Positions 44,010 to 52,231 of a stretch of 64,000 nucleotides of DNA are shown piece by piece. The stretch is taken from the NCBI GenBank assembly GCA_022561215.1, contig JADFRQ010000007.1, positions 21,725-85,724 on the forward strand. The letters run 5' to 3'. A program made the translations under genes and the position numbers. Source of the stretch: Chloroflexota bacterium (GTDB lineage: Bacteria > Chloroflexota > Anaerolineae > Anaerolineales > E44-bin32). The notes beneath the pieces were generated by a model that was given only the letters and a program-made list of their open reading frames with translations, made no database searches and was not told the DNA's origin. Every line of letters begins with the position of its first letter. Positions within the stretch are counted from its first letter, which is position 1.

Positions 44010-44619
44010 TTTCCCTTGGCGCAAAGGTTATGTGATGGTTCAAGCGCAGGACTTTCGTGCGCAGGTAATTTTCGTTTTCTTTCGTGACTTTGGATGGCAG
44101 TGGAACTCTATGCGTGATTTTCACCCCGAGGGCGCGTAAATCGGAAATTTTCCTGGGATTGTTTGTGAGCAGGCGTACGGATTGAATTTCCAAATCTTCA
44201 AGCATACAGGCTGCCATTGTGTAGTCTCGTTCGTCAGCTTGATGGCCAAGCAAGATATTCGCCTCAACTGTATCGTATCCTTGATCTTGGAGATTGTAGG
44301 CTAGCAGTTTATCCTGAAGCCCAATCCCGCGACCCTCTTGTGGCAAATAAATAATCAAACCTTGTCCCTCCGCAGCGATCGCCTGCAGTGATGAGCGTAA
44401 CTGCTGCCCGCAATCACAACGGCTTGACCTCAACACATCCCCTGTAAAACACTCGGAATGCACGCGGACCAAAACGTTTTTCCGTCCACGAACCTTTCCC
44501 ATTGACAGTACGAGGTACTTATCTGTATCCTGAGAATTAGTGTAAAGACGAAGACGGAATTCACCTTCAGGAGTTGGAATTCGGGCCGGGGCCTGGCTGT
44601 CGATTTTCAGATCGCACAT
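43963..44619 (-). CDS. ribA: GTP cyclohydrolase II (operon gene 1)
   Basis: Opens GTP to 2,5-diamino-6-ribosylamino-4(3H)-pyrimidinone 5'-phosphate. The zinc cysteines lie in SECFTGDVLRSSRCDCGQQL, and the active-site block is LPQEGRGIGLQDKLLAYNLQ; LLTNNPRKI follows. It is a single-domain enzyme (218 residues) without the RibB half. GGAG precedes the ATG. ribH and ribE are not nearby, and the operon continues into a PTPS-like enzyme and a glycosyltransferase, so it may be a pathway-specific copy and not the riboflavin enzyme. The gene symbol marks the reaction only. Confidence 0.92.
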   Translation of the reverse strand: MCDLKIDSQAPARIPTPEGEFRLRLYTNSQDTDKYLVLSMGKVRGRKNVLVRVHSECFTGDVLRSSRCDCGQQLRSSLQAIAAEGQGLIIYLPQEGRGIGLQDKLLAYNLQDQGYDTVEANILLGHQADERDYTMAACMLEDLEIQSVRLLTNNPRKISDLRALGVKITHRVPLPSKVTKENENYLRTKVLRLNHHITFAPRENGNRVPPPNGHERSI

Positions 44620-45221
44620 TACGTAGGCATCTCCTTGAAATCAGGAACAATCTGTGCCCAAATTTTATCACTTCGATCGGTTGGGAAGAATATCCTATAG
44701 CGTTAAAGTAGTTTGCGGATAATTATAAGGGTCAATCACTAACTTCGGAAACTTCTCTAATTTTCCAATCATCTAGGGTTGGAAGAGGCCTTGAAGGCCT
44801 CGGAAAATGGCAAGAATGGGGTAGAGCAACAAAATGCTGAGGTGAGATGGTCAGTACCCATGCAATTGTTTCTCTAACAGTTTACCAGATCACGATGGGG
44901 GCAAGGGATGGACGAATGTCTTCGGATTTCACCAGCTCTTCGTGTTACCACAGTAAACACATATACATTTGCAGCATCCCACAAGAAACCAGCACTACTC
45001 TGCAAACGAATAGGATCTCATGGCATTCCTTGAGATCGTGAATCATAGCGTTTGTATATTGGAAAATCGGTTTGGTATTGGACGGAGTCTACTGCAAGAA
45101 TTTGTAAGCCCTGAGAAAGCTGTAAATACGCGAGTGCATGTTACATTTTCCAGAGCAGGGAACAACTTTTTCCTGGAGTGGACTACTTAAGCGAATAGCG
45201 CTATTTTGAAGTGAGGTTGCG
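44620..45221. other. 600-base divergent intergenic region
   Basis: No gene recognised. It should hold the promoters of the ribA-led operon (minus) and the anchored-protein gene (plus). On the minus strand a TATAAT-like box lies near 44730 without a good -35. A palindrome GAGGCCTTGAAGGCCTC is at 44785-44801, a possible operator or hairpin. Confidence 0.4.
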
Positions 45222-46352
45222 TTGAATAATTTGGCTTTTATCGATAAAATGCGAGAGCAAATTCCAGAAGAAGAGCAGAGAGACGCTCTTGCGCAGCTGC
45301 GTGAATTTTCGCAATGGCTGCTCATTGTACCGCTCGTAATAATCCTGCTTTTTGGATGTGGGCAATTAGGATTATTCACCACCTCCAAAGTGGCTTATGC
45401 TGATACGAGTTCGTCCCTGGATGCTGAATATGGCCCGTGGCCTTTTCTGGCAGTGCGTGCCATACGTCCAGAAATCGTCGCAGAGATAAAGCTGGACCAA
45501 GAAGATACTTCCCAATCAGATCAGGTTTTCAATGATCCGCTAGCCTATAATTCCGAGTGGCTTGAGGGCGGACCCGCAGCGGTGATCGTTGTGGCGCTGG
45601 CGCCAACCGATGAACCGATCCCGGCGGCCTCGTTGCCGTTGGACACATCCGAGCCAGCAAGCTCAACGGCACTTCCTGAAAACACAGAAGCGGTTACTTC
45701 AACAAGCGGCCCTTCAACAACCGCCCCGCAAGCATTAAGCACATCGCTTCCAGGTTCGACAAATACTGCAGCCGTAGCGGCGACTGCCGTTGCTACATCC
45801 AGTTCAACCCCTGATCCTACAGCGACACTCGATCCTACAGCCACAACAACCCCGACCACGGCACCTACTGCGACCAGCGCACCCGTCAACTACTGTGCCA
45901 ATATCAATTGGGGCGCGACACAGTTTGAGAATTGGCAGGATAGCGATACAGTCTGGAAATTCGTATTCTACTTCTCCAACAATAACAATATCTCGATGTA
46001 CTTGACGAACTACTCGATATCGTGGAGTCCGGACGCAGAACTGCACCTCAATCGGACCAAAACCAAGCTATTCCCTGGATCGAACCGACCGAAACTAATT
46101 AAAGCGAAACAATCCTCACCAGGAACTTGCTCCAGCTGCTCAGGCACGACATACGAATACCCGGGGCAATCTGGACAAGCTGAAATCTACAACATGTTCT
46201 GCAGGGATCGGCCGTGTGATGAAAGCAATGCCGTTCTGGTAATCCCTGAAGCCAACTACTCGCTTACGGCGAATGCTACCTTCACATTCTACGGCCCGAG
46301 TGGTACGGTCAATTGTTCAAAAACCTGGACAGCTAGCGGAATGGCGAATTGA
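45222..46352 (+). CDS. membrane-anchored modular surface protein 1
   Basis: A 376-residue protein with a TTG start 7 bases after GAGG. Residues 27-60 contain a module QLREFSQWLLIVPLVIILLF with one membrane helix and then VAYADTSSSLDAEYGPWPFL, nearly the same as in the next gene. A long Ser/Thr/Pro/Ala spacer (about 125-225, TPDPTATLDPTATTTPT) follows, then a C-terminal domain of about 150 residues with five cysteines (VNYCANINWG ... CSSCSGTTYEY ... MFCRDRPCDES ... VNCSKTW), rich in Asn and aromatic residues, probably a beta sandwich. The chain is predicted to be anchored by its N-terminus with the C-terminal domain outside. The domain family is not recognised. Confidence 0.75.
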   Translation: MNNLAFIDKMREQIPEEEQRDALAQLREFSQWLLIVPLVIILLFGCGQLGLFTTSKVAYADTSSSLDAEYGPWPFLAVRAIRPEIVAEIKLDQEDTSQSDQVFNDPLAYNSEWLEGGPAAVIVVALAPTDEPIPAASLPLDTSEPASSTALPENTEAVTSTSGPSTTAPQALSTSLPGSTNTAAVAATAVATSSSTPDPTATLDPTATTTPTTAPTATSAPVNYCANINWGATQFENWQDSDTVWKFVFYFSNNNNISMYLTNYSISWSPDAELHLNRTKTKLFPGSNRPKLIKAKQSSPGTCSSCSGTTYEYPGQSGQAEIYNMFCRDRPCDESNAVLVIPEANYSLTANATFTFYGPSGTVNCSKTWTASGMAN

Positions 46353-46396
46353 TTTCAGAAACGCGCGTAATCGCCTCCATAAAAAATTTACTCCCG

Positions 46397-46424
46397 CGCG
46401 CTTCGAGATCGTGCTCGAAGCGCG
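46397..46424 (+). terminator. perfect 11-bp hairpin after surface protein 1
   Basis: CGCGCTTCGAG and CTCGAAGCGCG pair perfectly around ATCGTG. It stands 45 bases after the stop. There is no T-run, so termination is only likely. The rest of the gap 46353-46737 shows no gene. Confidence 0.5.
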
Positions 46425-46737
46425 TTGGCATTTTGGTGATTATGAATTGCGAATAAACTGCAATAAGCGGCACAAATTCAAGCAACCGAACAAGAATTCG
46501 CGCCAAAAAACGAAACAAATGGCGAATTGTAAGCCGCCGGTAAGTCAATACGAGCTCGTATGGTACTGGAGTACCTTGACTTTGATCGCCTGACTTTTCA
46601 GAATATAGCTATCGATAAAGTAAGCCTGATTGGATGAATGCAAGCTGGGCGCTTGTTGGCATAGAACCCACCGTACAAGAATAGACATCGTTATAGAGAG
46701 GTCCGTGGTTGGACAGTTTGTGTTATTGGAATGCTGA

Positions 46738-48393
46738 ATGAAACGTAAGGTACAGTTCGATAGACGTCTTTTCGCCGAGGAGCAGCGTTACAAACCTCCC
46801 CCGCATGAAGAAAATTCGTATGATCAATTGCGCACATTTTCGCAATGGTTATTACTCGTTCCGTTCATCATACTGGTTCTTTTTGGCGCCGGACAATTAG
46901 CGATCTTCGGTAAAACGGCGATCGCCTTTGCAGATACTCCCTCGAGTCTTTCCGCAGGTTATTCACCCTGGTCGTTCCTTCCAGTTCACCCGGTGTTGGC
47001 GAGTATCGTGGAGGAGATTCGCCGCGATTTTGAAAAAGTAGGCGACCCGCGCCTGACATTCAGTGATCCGGTCACAGAACTGGGATACGCATTTATAGAA
47101 AAAGAAACGACGGTACTCGTGGCCGTGCTTCCCGCCTCGCGAGAGCCAGTTCCCACGCCTGCGAACAACCCTGGGGCGGTTGATTCACCACCAGCAGGGC
47201 AACCATCGGCGGAGCCCAGTTCAACCAGCATACCCTTGCCCACAGCAACACAATTGCTGATCCCATCGGAGACTGCACCGCCGCCGACCTCTCCGTCTGA
47301 CACGGAATCGCCGCCACAACCAACTTCACCAAGTGAAGAACAGTCAACTGCAGTTCCGACGGCAGCCACCGATGTACCTTCGACTACTATTCCAACTGCG
47401 ACCACGCCTCCAACAGCGACGGCGGTTGTTGATAACCCCATTGGTTGGTGGGACAGTTGTTATGACTACCGCCAGCCAATAGCCGTGAATACGGCAGGCG
47501 CATCGGTAACAAACGGGCACACAGTCTCTTTCACCTTTAACCATCAAAGTTTGGTCTCAGCTGGAAAATCGAGGAGCGATGGTCGAGATCTGCGCATCGT
47601 CGGAGTTTCGGGATCGAGTTGGACTCAGCTCGATCGTGTGGTCGGTGATGATTCGGCATGGAACCGCTCGAACACCCGTGTCCTCTTCAAGCTGCAATCC
47701 GCCATCGCTGCACAGAGTTCGGACACGAGCTACTATATGTATTACGGGTGTTCAACCGATGGCGATGTCCCTCAAGATCCCGCCAAGGTCTACTGGTATG
47801 CCAACGACTTCAACCAGCAGAGTGATCTCGACGACTGGACCCAGCGCTTCGTTGACGATCAAGGAGAGTGGGACATTGTAGGCGAAACGCTAGGAAACCG
47901 AGGTGGGAGAAATTCAACCGTGATCCCCAATATTAACGACAAGTTGGTGTTAACCGCCCGCCCAACGATAAGAGATCTCTATGTCAAATTTGATTTCATG
48001 GCAATGGACAATGATCTTATCGCCGTGGGCTTGTGCTCCAACGACACCAATCCCAATGGCTTTTATATGGGGATTAGCCAGGACCGTTGGTTTGATGATG
48101 ACGACGGGCCGGATCAAATCGGCTATTGGAATAACGCCTCCGATAACGGGGCTTCGGGAAAGTCATTCAGTCAGGATCAATGGTATGAAGTCACCCATGC
48201 TTGGACCTCAAGCAGCATCCAAAGCACATTTGCGGGCGGAAATTTCCAATGGAATTCTGGCCCCGCATCGGCGAATTATTTCTGCTTCGCCAGCAACGCT
48301 ATGAGCAGAGCGCATTTTGATAACCTGACGATTCGTCTGCATGTCAATCCTGAACCTACAATTGCCATGGGTAGCGAGCAGAGTTTGCCCTAA
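46738..48393 (+). CDS. membrane-anchored modular surface protein 2 with DUF2341 domain
   Basis: A 551-residue protein whose residues 30-85 repeat the module of the previous gene (QLRTFSQWLLLVPFIILVLF, then AFADTPSSLSAGYSPWSFL). A Pro/Ser/Thr spacer spans about 130-235. The C-terminal part starts WWDSCYDYRQPIAVNT, the hallmark of DUF2341, continues with YYMYYGCSTDGD, and then has a jelly-roll-like domain (AMDNDLIAVGLCSNDTNPNG, HFDNLTIRLH) of the kind found in carbohydrate-binding and concanavalin-like folds. A polysaccharide-binding role outside the cell is plausible. It is a paralogue by its front end only. Confidence 0.82.
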   Translation: MKRKVQFDRRLFAEEQRYKPPPHEENSYDQLRTFSQWLLLVPFIILVLFGAGQLAIFGKTAIAFADTPSSLSAGYSPWSFLPVHPVLASIVEEIRRDFEKVGDPRLTFSDPVTELGYAFIEKETTVLVAVLPASREPVPTPANNPGAVDSPPAGQPSAEPSSTSIPLPTATQLLIPSETAPPPTSPSDTESPPQPTSPSEEQSTAVPTAATDVPSTTIPTATTPPTATAVVDNPIGWWDSCYDYRQPIAVNTAGASVTNGHTVSFTFNHQSLVSAGKSRSDGRDLRIVGVSGSSWTQLDRVVGDDSAWNRSNTRVLFKLQSAIAAQSSDTSYYMYYGCSTDGDVPQDPAKVYWYANDFNQQSDLDDWTQRFVDDQGEWDIVGETLGNRGGRNSTVIPNINDKLVLTARPTIRDLYVKFDFMAMDNDLIAVGLCSNDTNPNGFYMGISQDRWFDDDDGPDQIGYWNNASDNGASGKSFSQDQWYEVTHAWTSSSIQSTFAGGNFQWNSGPASANYFCFASNAMSRAHFDNLTIRLHVNPEPTIAMGSEQSLP

Positions 48394-48634
48394 TCTTCGC
48401 GAAATCATTCACCGAGTTAATAAAAAAATAGACTACTGTAAAAACCTGTTTGCGGCCGTTTTTTGGTTATGGATGATTGCATTCAGGATCACTAAAAAGG
48501 CTAAAAGATTTGTTGATCGTAGCTCAGACTCAAGGATTTGGGGAATAGGTCGATCTGCGCGAACCTCTCGTAGCAACTCAATCCATTCCCTTAAGTGTGG
48601 GATAGGCTCAATTTCCCGGAGGCTTTTCTCTAAA

Positions 48635-50194
48635 TCAATCTGAGATAATGTTAAAGTCATACGGCGCATCGTACGTTGAAAAATAACTAATATCTTCCAG
48701 AAGCGGATAATTTGCTCCGAAATATTCATTAAGCACGATCCGGAATGTATTCACAGGTGATATCTCTTCATAGATTAGGGTGCTCGATCTGTCGGGCAAA
48801 TAATAGGCATTCAAAATTGCCATTCGGTTGCTTCCGAAATGTCCTGGACCATGATCTGCTTGCAAAATGATGATGGGTGGCTTATCGGAGTTCGCTAGGA
48901 TTGCCCCCAATACGGATTGCATCCTAGTATTGATAAACACAACTTGATTGATATAACCTGTGATGTAGCTCTCGTCATCATTCAATTCTTCTGTTTCAGC
49001 CAGGGTGAAAAATTTCGGTAGTTCAACATCATCATCTGGCGCAAATACAAATGGCTTATGCGGGATAACAAGATGCGCGAAGGTAAATTTCGGGCCTTTA
49101 ATGGTGGGAGCTTCGCTGAGTTTATCGAGCACGAATAAGATACGCTCGCGATGATCTCTAAACGGCGCCTGGACATCTGGAGTGAGAATTTTTGGAACCA
49201 CGATTACCGCGTCCGTCATGATCAGGAATGCGGAGTTCTGGATAAGCAATGCTTCGAAGGCGTTCATCTGCCCAAAAGCATAGAATTCAGCGATCACGCC
49301 TGAATTTCGAGTGATGTAAAAATCAGCGTCTTCAAACTGAGTCCACATGAAACCCGTTTCAAAAGCAACGGTTACGTACCCAAATTCTTCGAGCACTCGG
49401 CGAAATGTGCTTTCTCGGATCAAAGGCCATAACATGGAGCGGTCGGTGTTATCCTCTTGGAAATCGTCCCGCAAGGATTGCAAATAATCCATATTCAAGG
49501 AGGATGCAAGCGACAGCTCGGTTTGTGCGTAGTTGCTTTGGCTCTTTTGGGCAACGACGAAGCCTGCATCCGAGAGCCAGTCCAGGAAAGCTGAATTATC
49601 GTATCCATAGTATTCGGCAAGTACATCCTGGCGCCCGTAGCCGTCAAGAATGATGTAGTAAATATCCGGTAGATAATCTAACTCCTGTGGCTGAAAGGAA
49701 GACGTTTGAAGCTCTGGCGGAGCCTCCAACCAGGCGCGCGATGATCGAATTCCAAAATCCGCCAGTTGAAATGCAGGCACGACAAGAAGAAAAAGCAGCA
49801 GAAAATTCAGACCACGCGTTATCGAACGCGGGTTTTGTACCTTTTTCGCAACAACCCATACCCCCCCCACCAAGATGGCGATCCACAGAGGGATCAGCAC
49901 TCGATGCCTGGCAATTGATAGGCCAAAAGGGAATGAGCTCCTAACAAATTGATACAAGTGCCCATAACTGAAAAACAAGATTACGGTTAGGCTGCTGAGA
50001 ATCCCGGCTCGATGCCAATTGCGGAGAATGAGCCGGTAAAGAATGAGCAGAATTGTAATCGCGGCCAATACAAGCACAAGGGAGCGGTATGCGCTCGTGG
50101 GTCTTAATTGATTGATATTAATCGCGAGAAGGGCTATGGCTGGATAGATAGCTGCGAGGAAGGGGTGGAGGACTAATTCGGTTGCCCTGCGCAT
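48635..50194 (-). CDS. sulfatase-like/alkaline-phosphatase-fold membrane protein
   Basis: A 519-residue protein with about five N-terminal membrane helices (to residue about 140) and a large external domain of the alkaline phosphatase/sulfatase superfamily. The domain begins DIYYIILDGYGRQDVLAEYYG-like with the metal Asp, and has HLVIPHKPFVF and IILQADHGPGHFG, the usual metal-binding AxHG/DHG block. I start at ATG 50194 (MRRATELV) because GAGGAAG precedes it. Members include phosphoglycerol and phosphoethanolamine transferases; the exact reaction is unknown. It ends the operon that starts with the DPGSGS protein. Confidence 0.8.
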   Translation of the reverse strand: MRRATELVLHPFLAAIYPAIALLAININQLRPTSAYRSLVLVLAAITILLILYRLILRNWHRAGILSSLTVILFFSYGHLYQFVRSSFPFGLSIARHRVLIPLWIAILVGGVWVVAKKVQNPRSITRGLNFLLLFLLVVPAFQLADFGIRSSRAWLEAPPELQTSSFQPQELDYLPDIYYIILDGYGRQDVLAEYYGYDNSAFLDWLSDAGFVVAQKSQSNYAQTELSLASSLNMDYLQSLRDDFQEDNTDRSMLWPLIRESTFRRVLEEFGYVTVAFETGFMWTQFEDADFYITRNSGVIAEFYAFGQMNAFEALLIQNSAFLIMTDAVIVVPKILTPDVQAPFRDHRERILFVLDKLSEAPTIKGPKFTFAHLVIPHKPFVFAPDDDVELPKFFTLAETEELNDDESYITGYINQVVFINTRMQSVLGAILANSDKPPIIILQADHGPGHFGSNRMAILNAYYLPDRSSTLIYEEISPVNTFRIVLNEYFGANYPLLEDISYFSTYDAPYDFNIISD

Positions 50195-50258
50195 GTTCCA
50201 CTTCCTCACTGAGGGGTTCGCCATCGTTCCGCAAACCCGGATTTCGGCCGGCCGCGGA

Positions 50259-51638
50259 TTATTTTGCGTTCTTTTCCATTAAATAAAGCGTCCTCACCGA
50301 ACCAGCAATGGTTTCTTTGCGACGCGTTTTGAAATAGCGGCCAAATATTTTCTCAAAATGGTCGCGCGTGTAGCCATCGAATATGTCCTCCCGATGGGCA
50401 AGTAGCTTTTGAACTTGCGAGTCTTCTTTGGGAATAAACTCAACAATCAGCCAATGCCCAAGCTTGCTGAAAAAATCTGCCAAATTGTCGAGAGGCACAT
50501 TATGGGATATGGCCAAATGATGAATCAACGCCAGGGCAAAAACCGCATCTGGCTTTCCTCGATCGAGAATGGGTGTTCTTTCTTTATTTGCCCAGCCTAG
50601 CCCTGGTGTGGGATTGGTTAGATCGATCAAGAGCGGAAGAAGGTATGTTTCGTCCTTTGCGCGAGTGTTAAGGTAGTTCACTTCAACCGCGCCAGGATCC
50701 ATGTCGAATGCAATCGTAGGCACGCCGCCCTCGCTTGCAATGCGGCTAAATACGCCAGTGTTGGCCCCTAGATCCCATACGCATGTGGCCTTGGTCTCCA
50801 TGAAAAATTTTTTTACAAGTTCCTTCTTATGCTCGAATGCCTTTTCTGTATAGTTATGCATTGCATAGTAGGTCCCCCATGCCGTACCTCGCGGCTCCCA
50901 CTGCAGCTTTTTGATCGTGCGTTCGAGGTTATCAATAATGCCTGCCAAGCCATACGTGCCCATCGTCGTATTTTTCTTTACAGATTTTCCGGCAAAACGC
51001 TTTTCTGCTGCGGCGTGCAGATGAATATGGGATTGCAGGGAAAAATTAAAGCGTGTGCGCAATGGAAGCAGAGCGCTGGCAAGATCAAGCGGTATGCCAT
51101 CTATATACGTTCGCAGCAGCATGCCGAGCCGAACATCACGCATGGCCATCAATGCCAATGGAGCCAAAAAATGCTGACAAAATTGTCGGTAACCAATCCA
51201 GGGCTTTCCCTGCGCCAGATGCTCAAAGGAAAGCGTATCAATCAGCAGCGGGTGACCCCTATGGAATTGTATGTTGTAGGCGCTGCTATCCTTGAGCGTC
51301 ATGCCAAATTGCATCGCTTTTTTTTGGATGCGTAGGGTTGTTAGCGCAGCGTCCTTTAATTGGCTGAATGACCATTCGAAGGGATAGGAAATAAGGGGGA
51401 TCATTTCCGGTCGGATAATTTTGAATGCACCTTCGGGTAAATCCCAATTCGCGGTTACATCTGAATGCGGGATGATCCATTTATCATCTACCAATGATTG
51501 ATAGAGACCAGAGCCTATGAATTCTTCATAATGGGGGGCGTAGGACGCGTTGATTTGCCGATAGAGACGATCAGCATGTTGAAATAAAAATCCACTGGGA
51601 TCGCGGAATGAGGCCGGTAGCCTCACTCTTTCACTCAT
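50259..51638 (-). CDS. SAM-dependent methyltransferase-like protein
   Basis: A 459-residue protein. ATG 51638 (MSERVRLPASFRDP) has a perfect GGGAGGATA ribosome site; the 47 upstream residues in the track are spurious. The first half (GLYQSLVDDKWIIPHSD, DSSAYNIQFHRGHPLLIDTL) is a kinase-like or family-specific region. The second half has motif I CVWDLGANTGVFSRIASEGG, the acidic strand IAFDMDPGAVEVNY and AVFALALIHHLAI. Proteins of this layout accompany surface-polysaccharide genes. It overlaps the DPGSGS gene by 8 bases and precedes the sulfatase-like gene. Confidence 0.83.
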   Translation of the reverse strand: MSERVRLPASFRDPSGFLFQHADRLYRQINASYAPHYEEFIGSGLYQSLVDDKWIIPHSDVTANWDLPEGAFKIIRPEMIPLISYPFEWSFSQLKDAALTTLRIQKKAMQFGMTLKDSSAYNIQFHRGHPLLIDTLSFEHLAQGKPWIGYRQFCQHFLAPLALMAMRDVRLGMLLRTYIDGIPLDLASALLPLRTRFNFSLQSHIHLHAAAEKRFAGKSVKKNTTMGTYGLAGIIDNLERTIKKLQWEPRGTAWGTYYAMHNYTEKAFEHKKELVKKFFMETKATCVWDLGANTGVFSRIASEGGVPTIAFDMDPGAVEVNYLNTRAKDETYLLPLLIDLTNPTPGLGWANKERTPILDRGKPDAVFALALIHHLAISHNVPLDNLADFFSKLGHWLIVEFIPKEDSQVQKLLAHREDIFDGYTRDHFEKIFGRYFKTRRKETIAGSVRTLYLMEKNAK

Positions 51639-51789
51639 TATCCTCCCCAGGTTTCTGGCGGGAAAAGAGTTTGTTGAAGAAAGACATGATCTTCCCCCAG
51701 TAGGTTCGTAGTGCAAACAAGGTACCGAGAAGGGCTGCAATGAGCAACTGGAGCAGAATGCTTCCCGATCCGGGATCAAGATAGGCCAT
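51631..51789 (-). CDS. small membrane protein with N-terminal DPGSGS motif
   Basis: A 52-residue protein starting MAYLDPGSGSILLQLLIAAL, with one membrane helix and a basic/acidic cytoplasmic tail. GGAG lies 6 bases before ATG 51789; the 17 residues the track adds are not coding-like. Small proteins with this exact YLDPGSGS opening are often found beside alkaline-phosphatase-fold transferases and methyltransferases, as here. The role is unknown, possibly an assembly or regulatory subunit. Confidence 0.85.
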   Translation of the reverse strand: MAYLDPGSGSILLQLLIAALLGTLFALRTYWGKIMSFFNKLFSRQKPGEDNE

Positions 51790-52231
51790 AGTTATCTCCA
51801 CGGATTGTGAGCTACGGATGTACACACTTGCTGGGATCACTGCGAGGGTTTTCTCCTCGCTTACTATGTAAGATAGTAGCCGCTACCATTTCGTCGAGCA
51901 TTATACCGTCAAGATAAACCTATGCTCATCATATTTCGAGCGCAGGGCTGTTATCAGCGCTCGGGGCAATAATATTAACATACCAAAATCGAAGATTACC
52001 ATCCGCTCCATTCGTGAGGCAATTGGAAGCTGGAAAACAAACCTCCTATGCTACGGTATTGATCTAGCGCGCGAGCAATATCTGGGGAAAATGGGGATAG
52101 AACAGATCACATTCCAAACGATAGTACCAATGGTTCTATTGCATGCCGTCTATTTCAGGTTTTAATTAAATCATGATTAATTCAACAGCAAATCGAAACG
52201 CCATTATTTTCGCAAACCTCTTAAAAGTGAT
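51790..52231. other. 440-base divergent intergenic region
   Basis: AT-rich on its right side (TTTTAATTAAATCATGATTAATT near 52158-52180). It should hold promoters for the DPGSGS operon and the DUF4091-SLH gene. No gene, repeat or convincing promoter pair is seen. Confidence 0.4.

Noticed and set aside
48433-48660. 76- to 98-residue minus-strand ORF after the sulfatase-like gene (MTLTLSQIDLEKSLREIEP...)
   Set aside because: It overlaps the end of the sulfatase-like gene, has no ribosome site or family likeness, and lies between convergent genes. It could be real but support is too weak.
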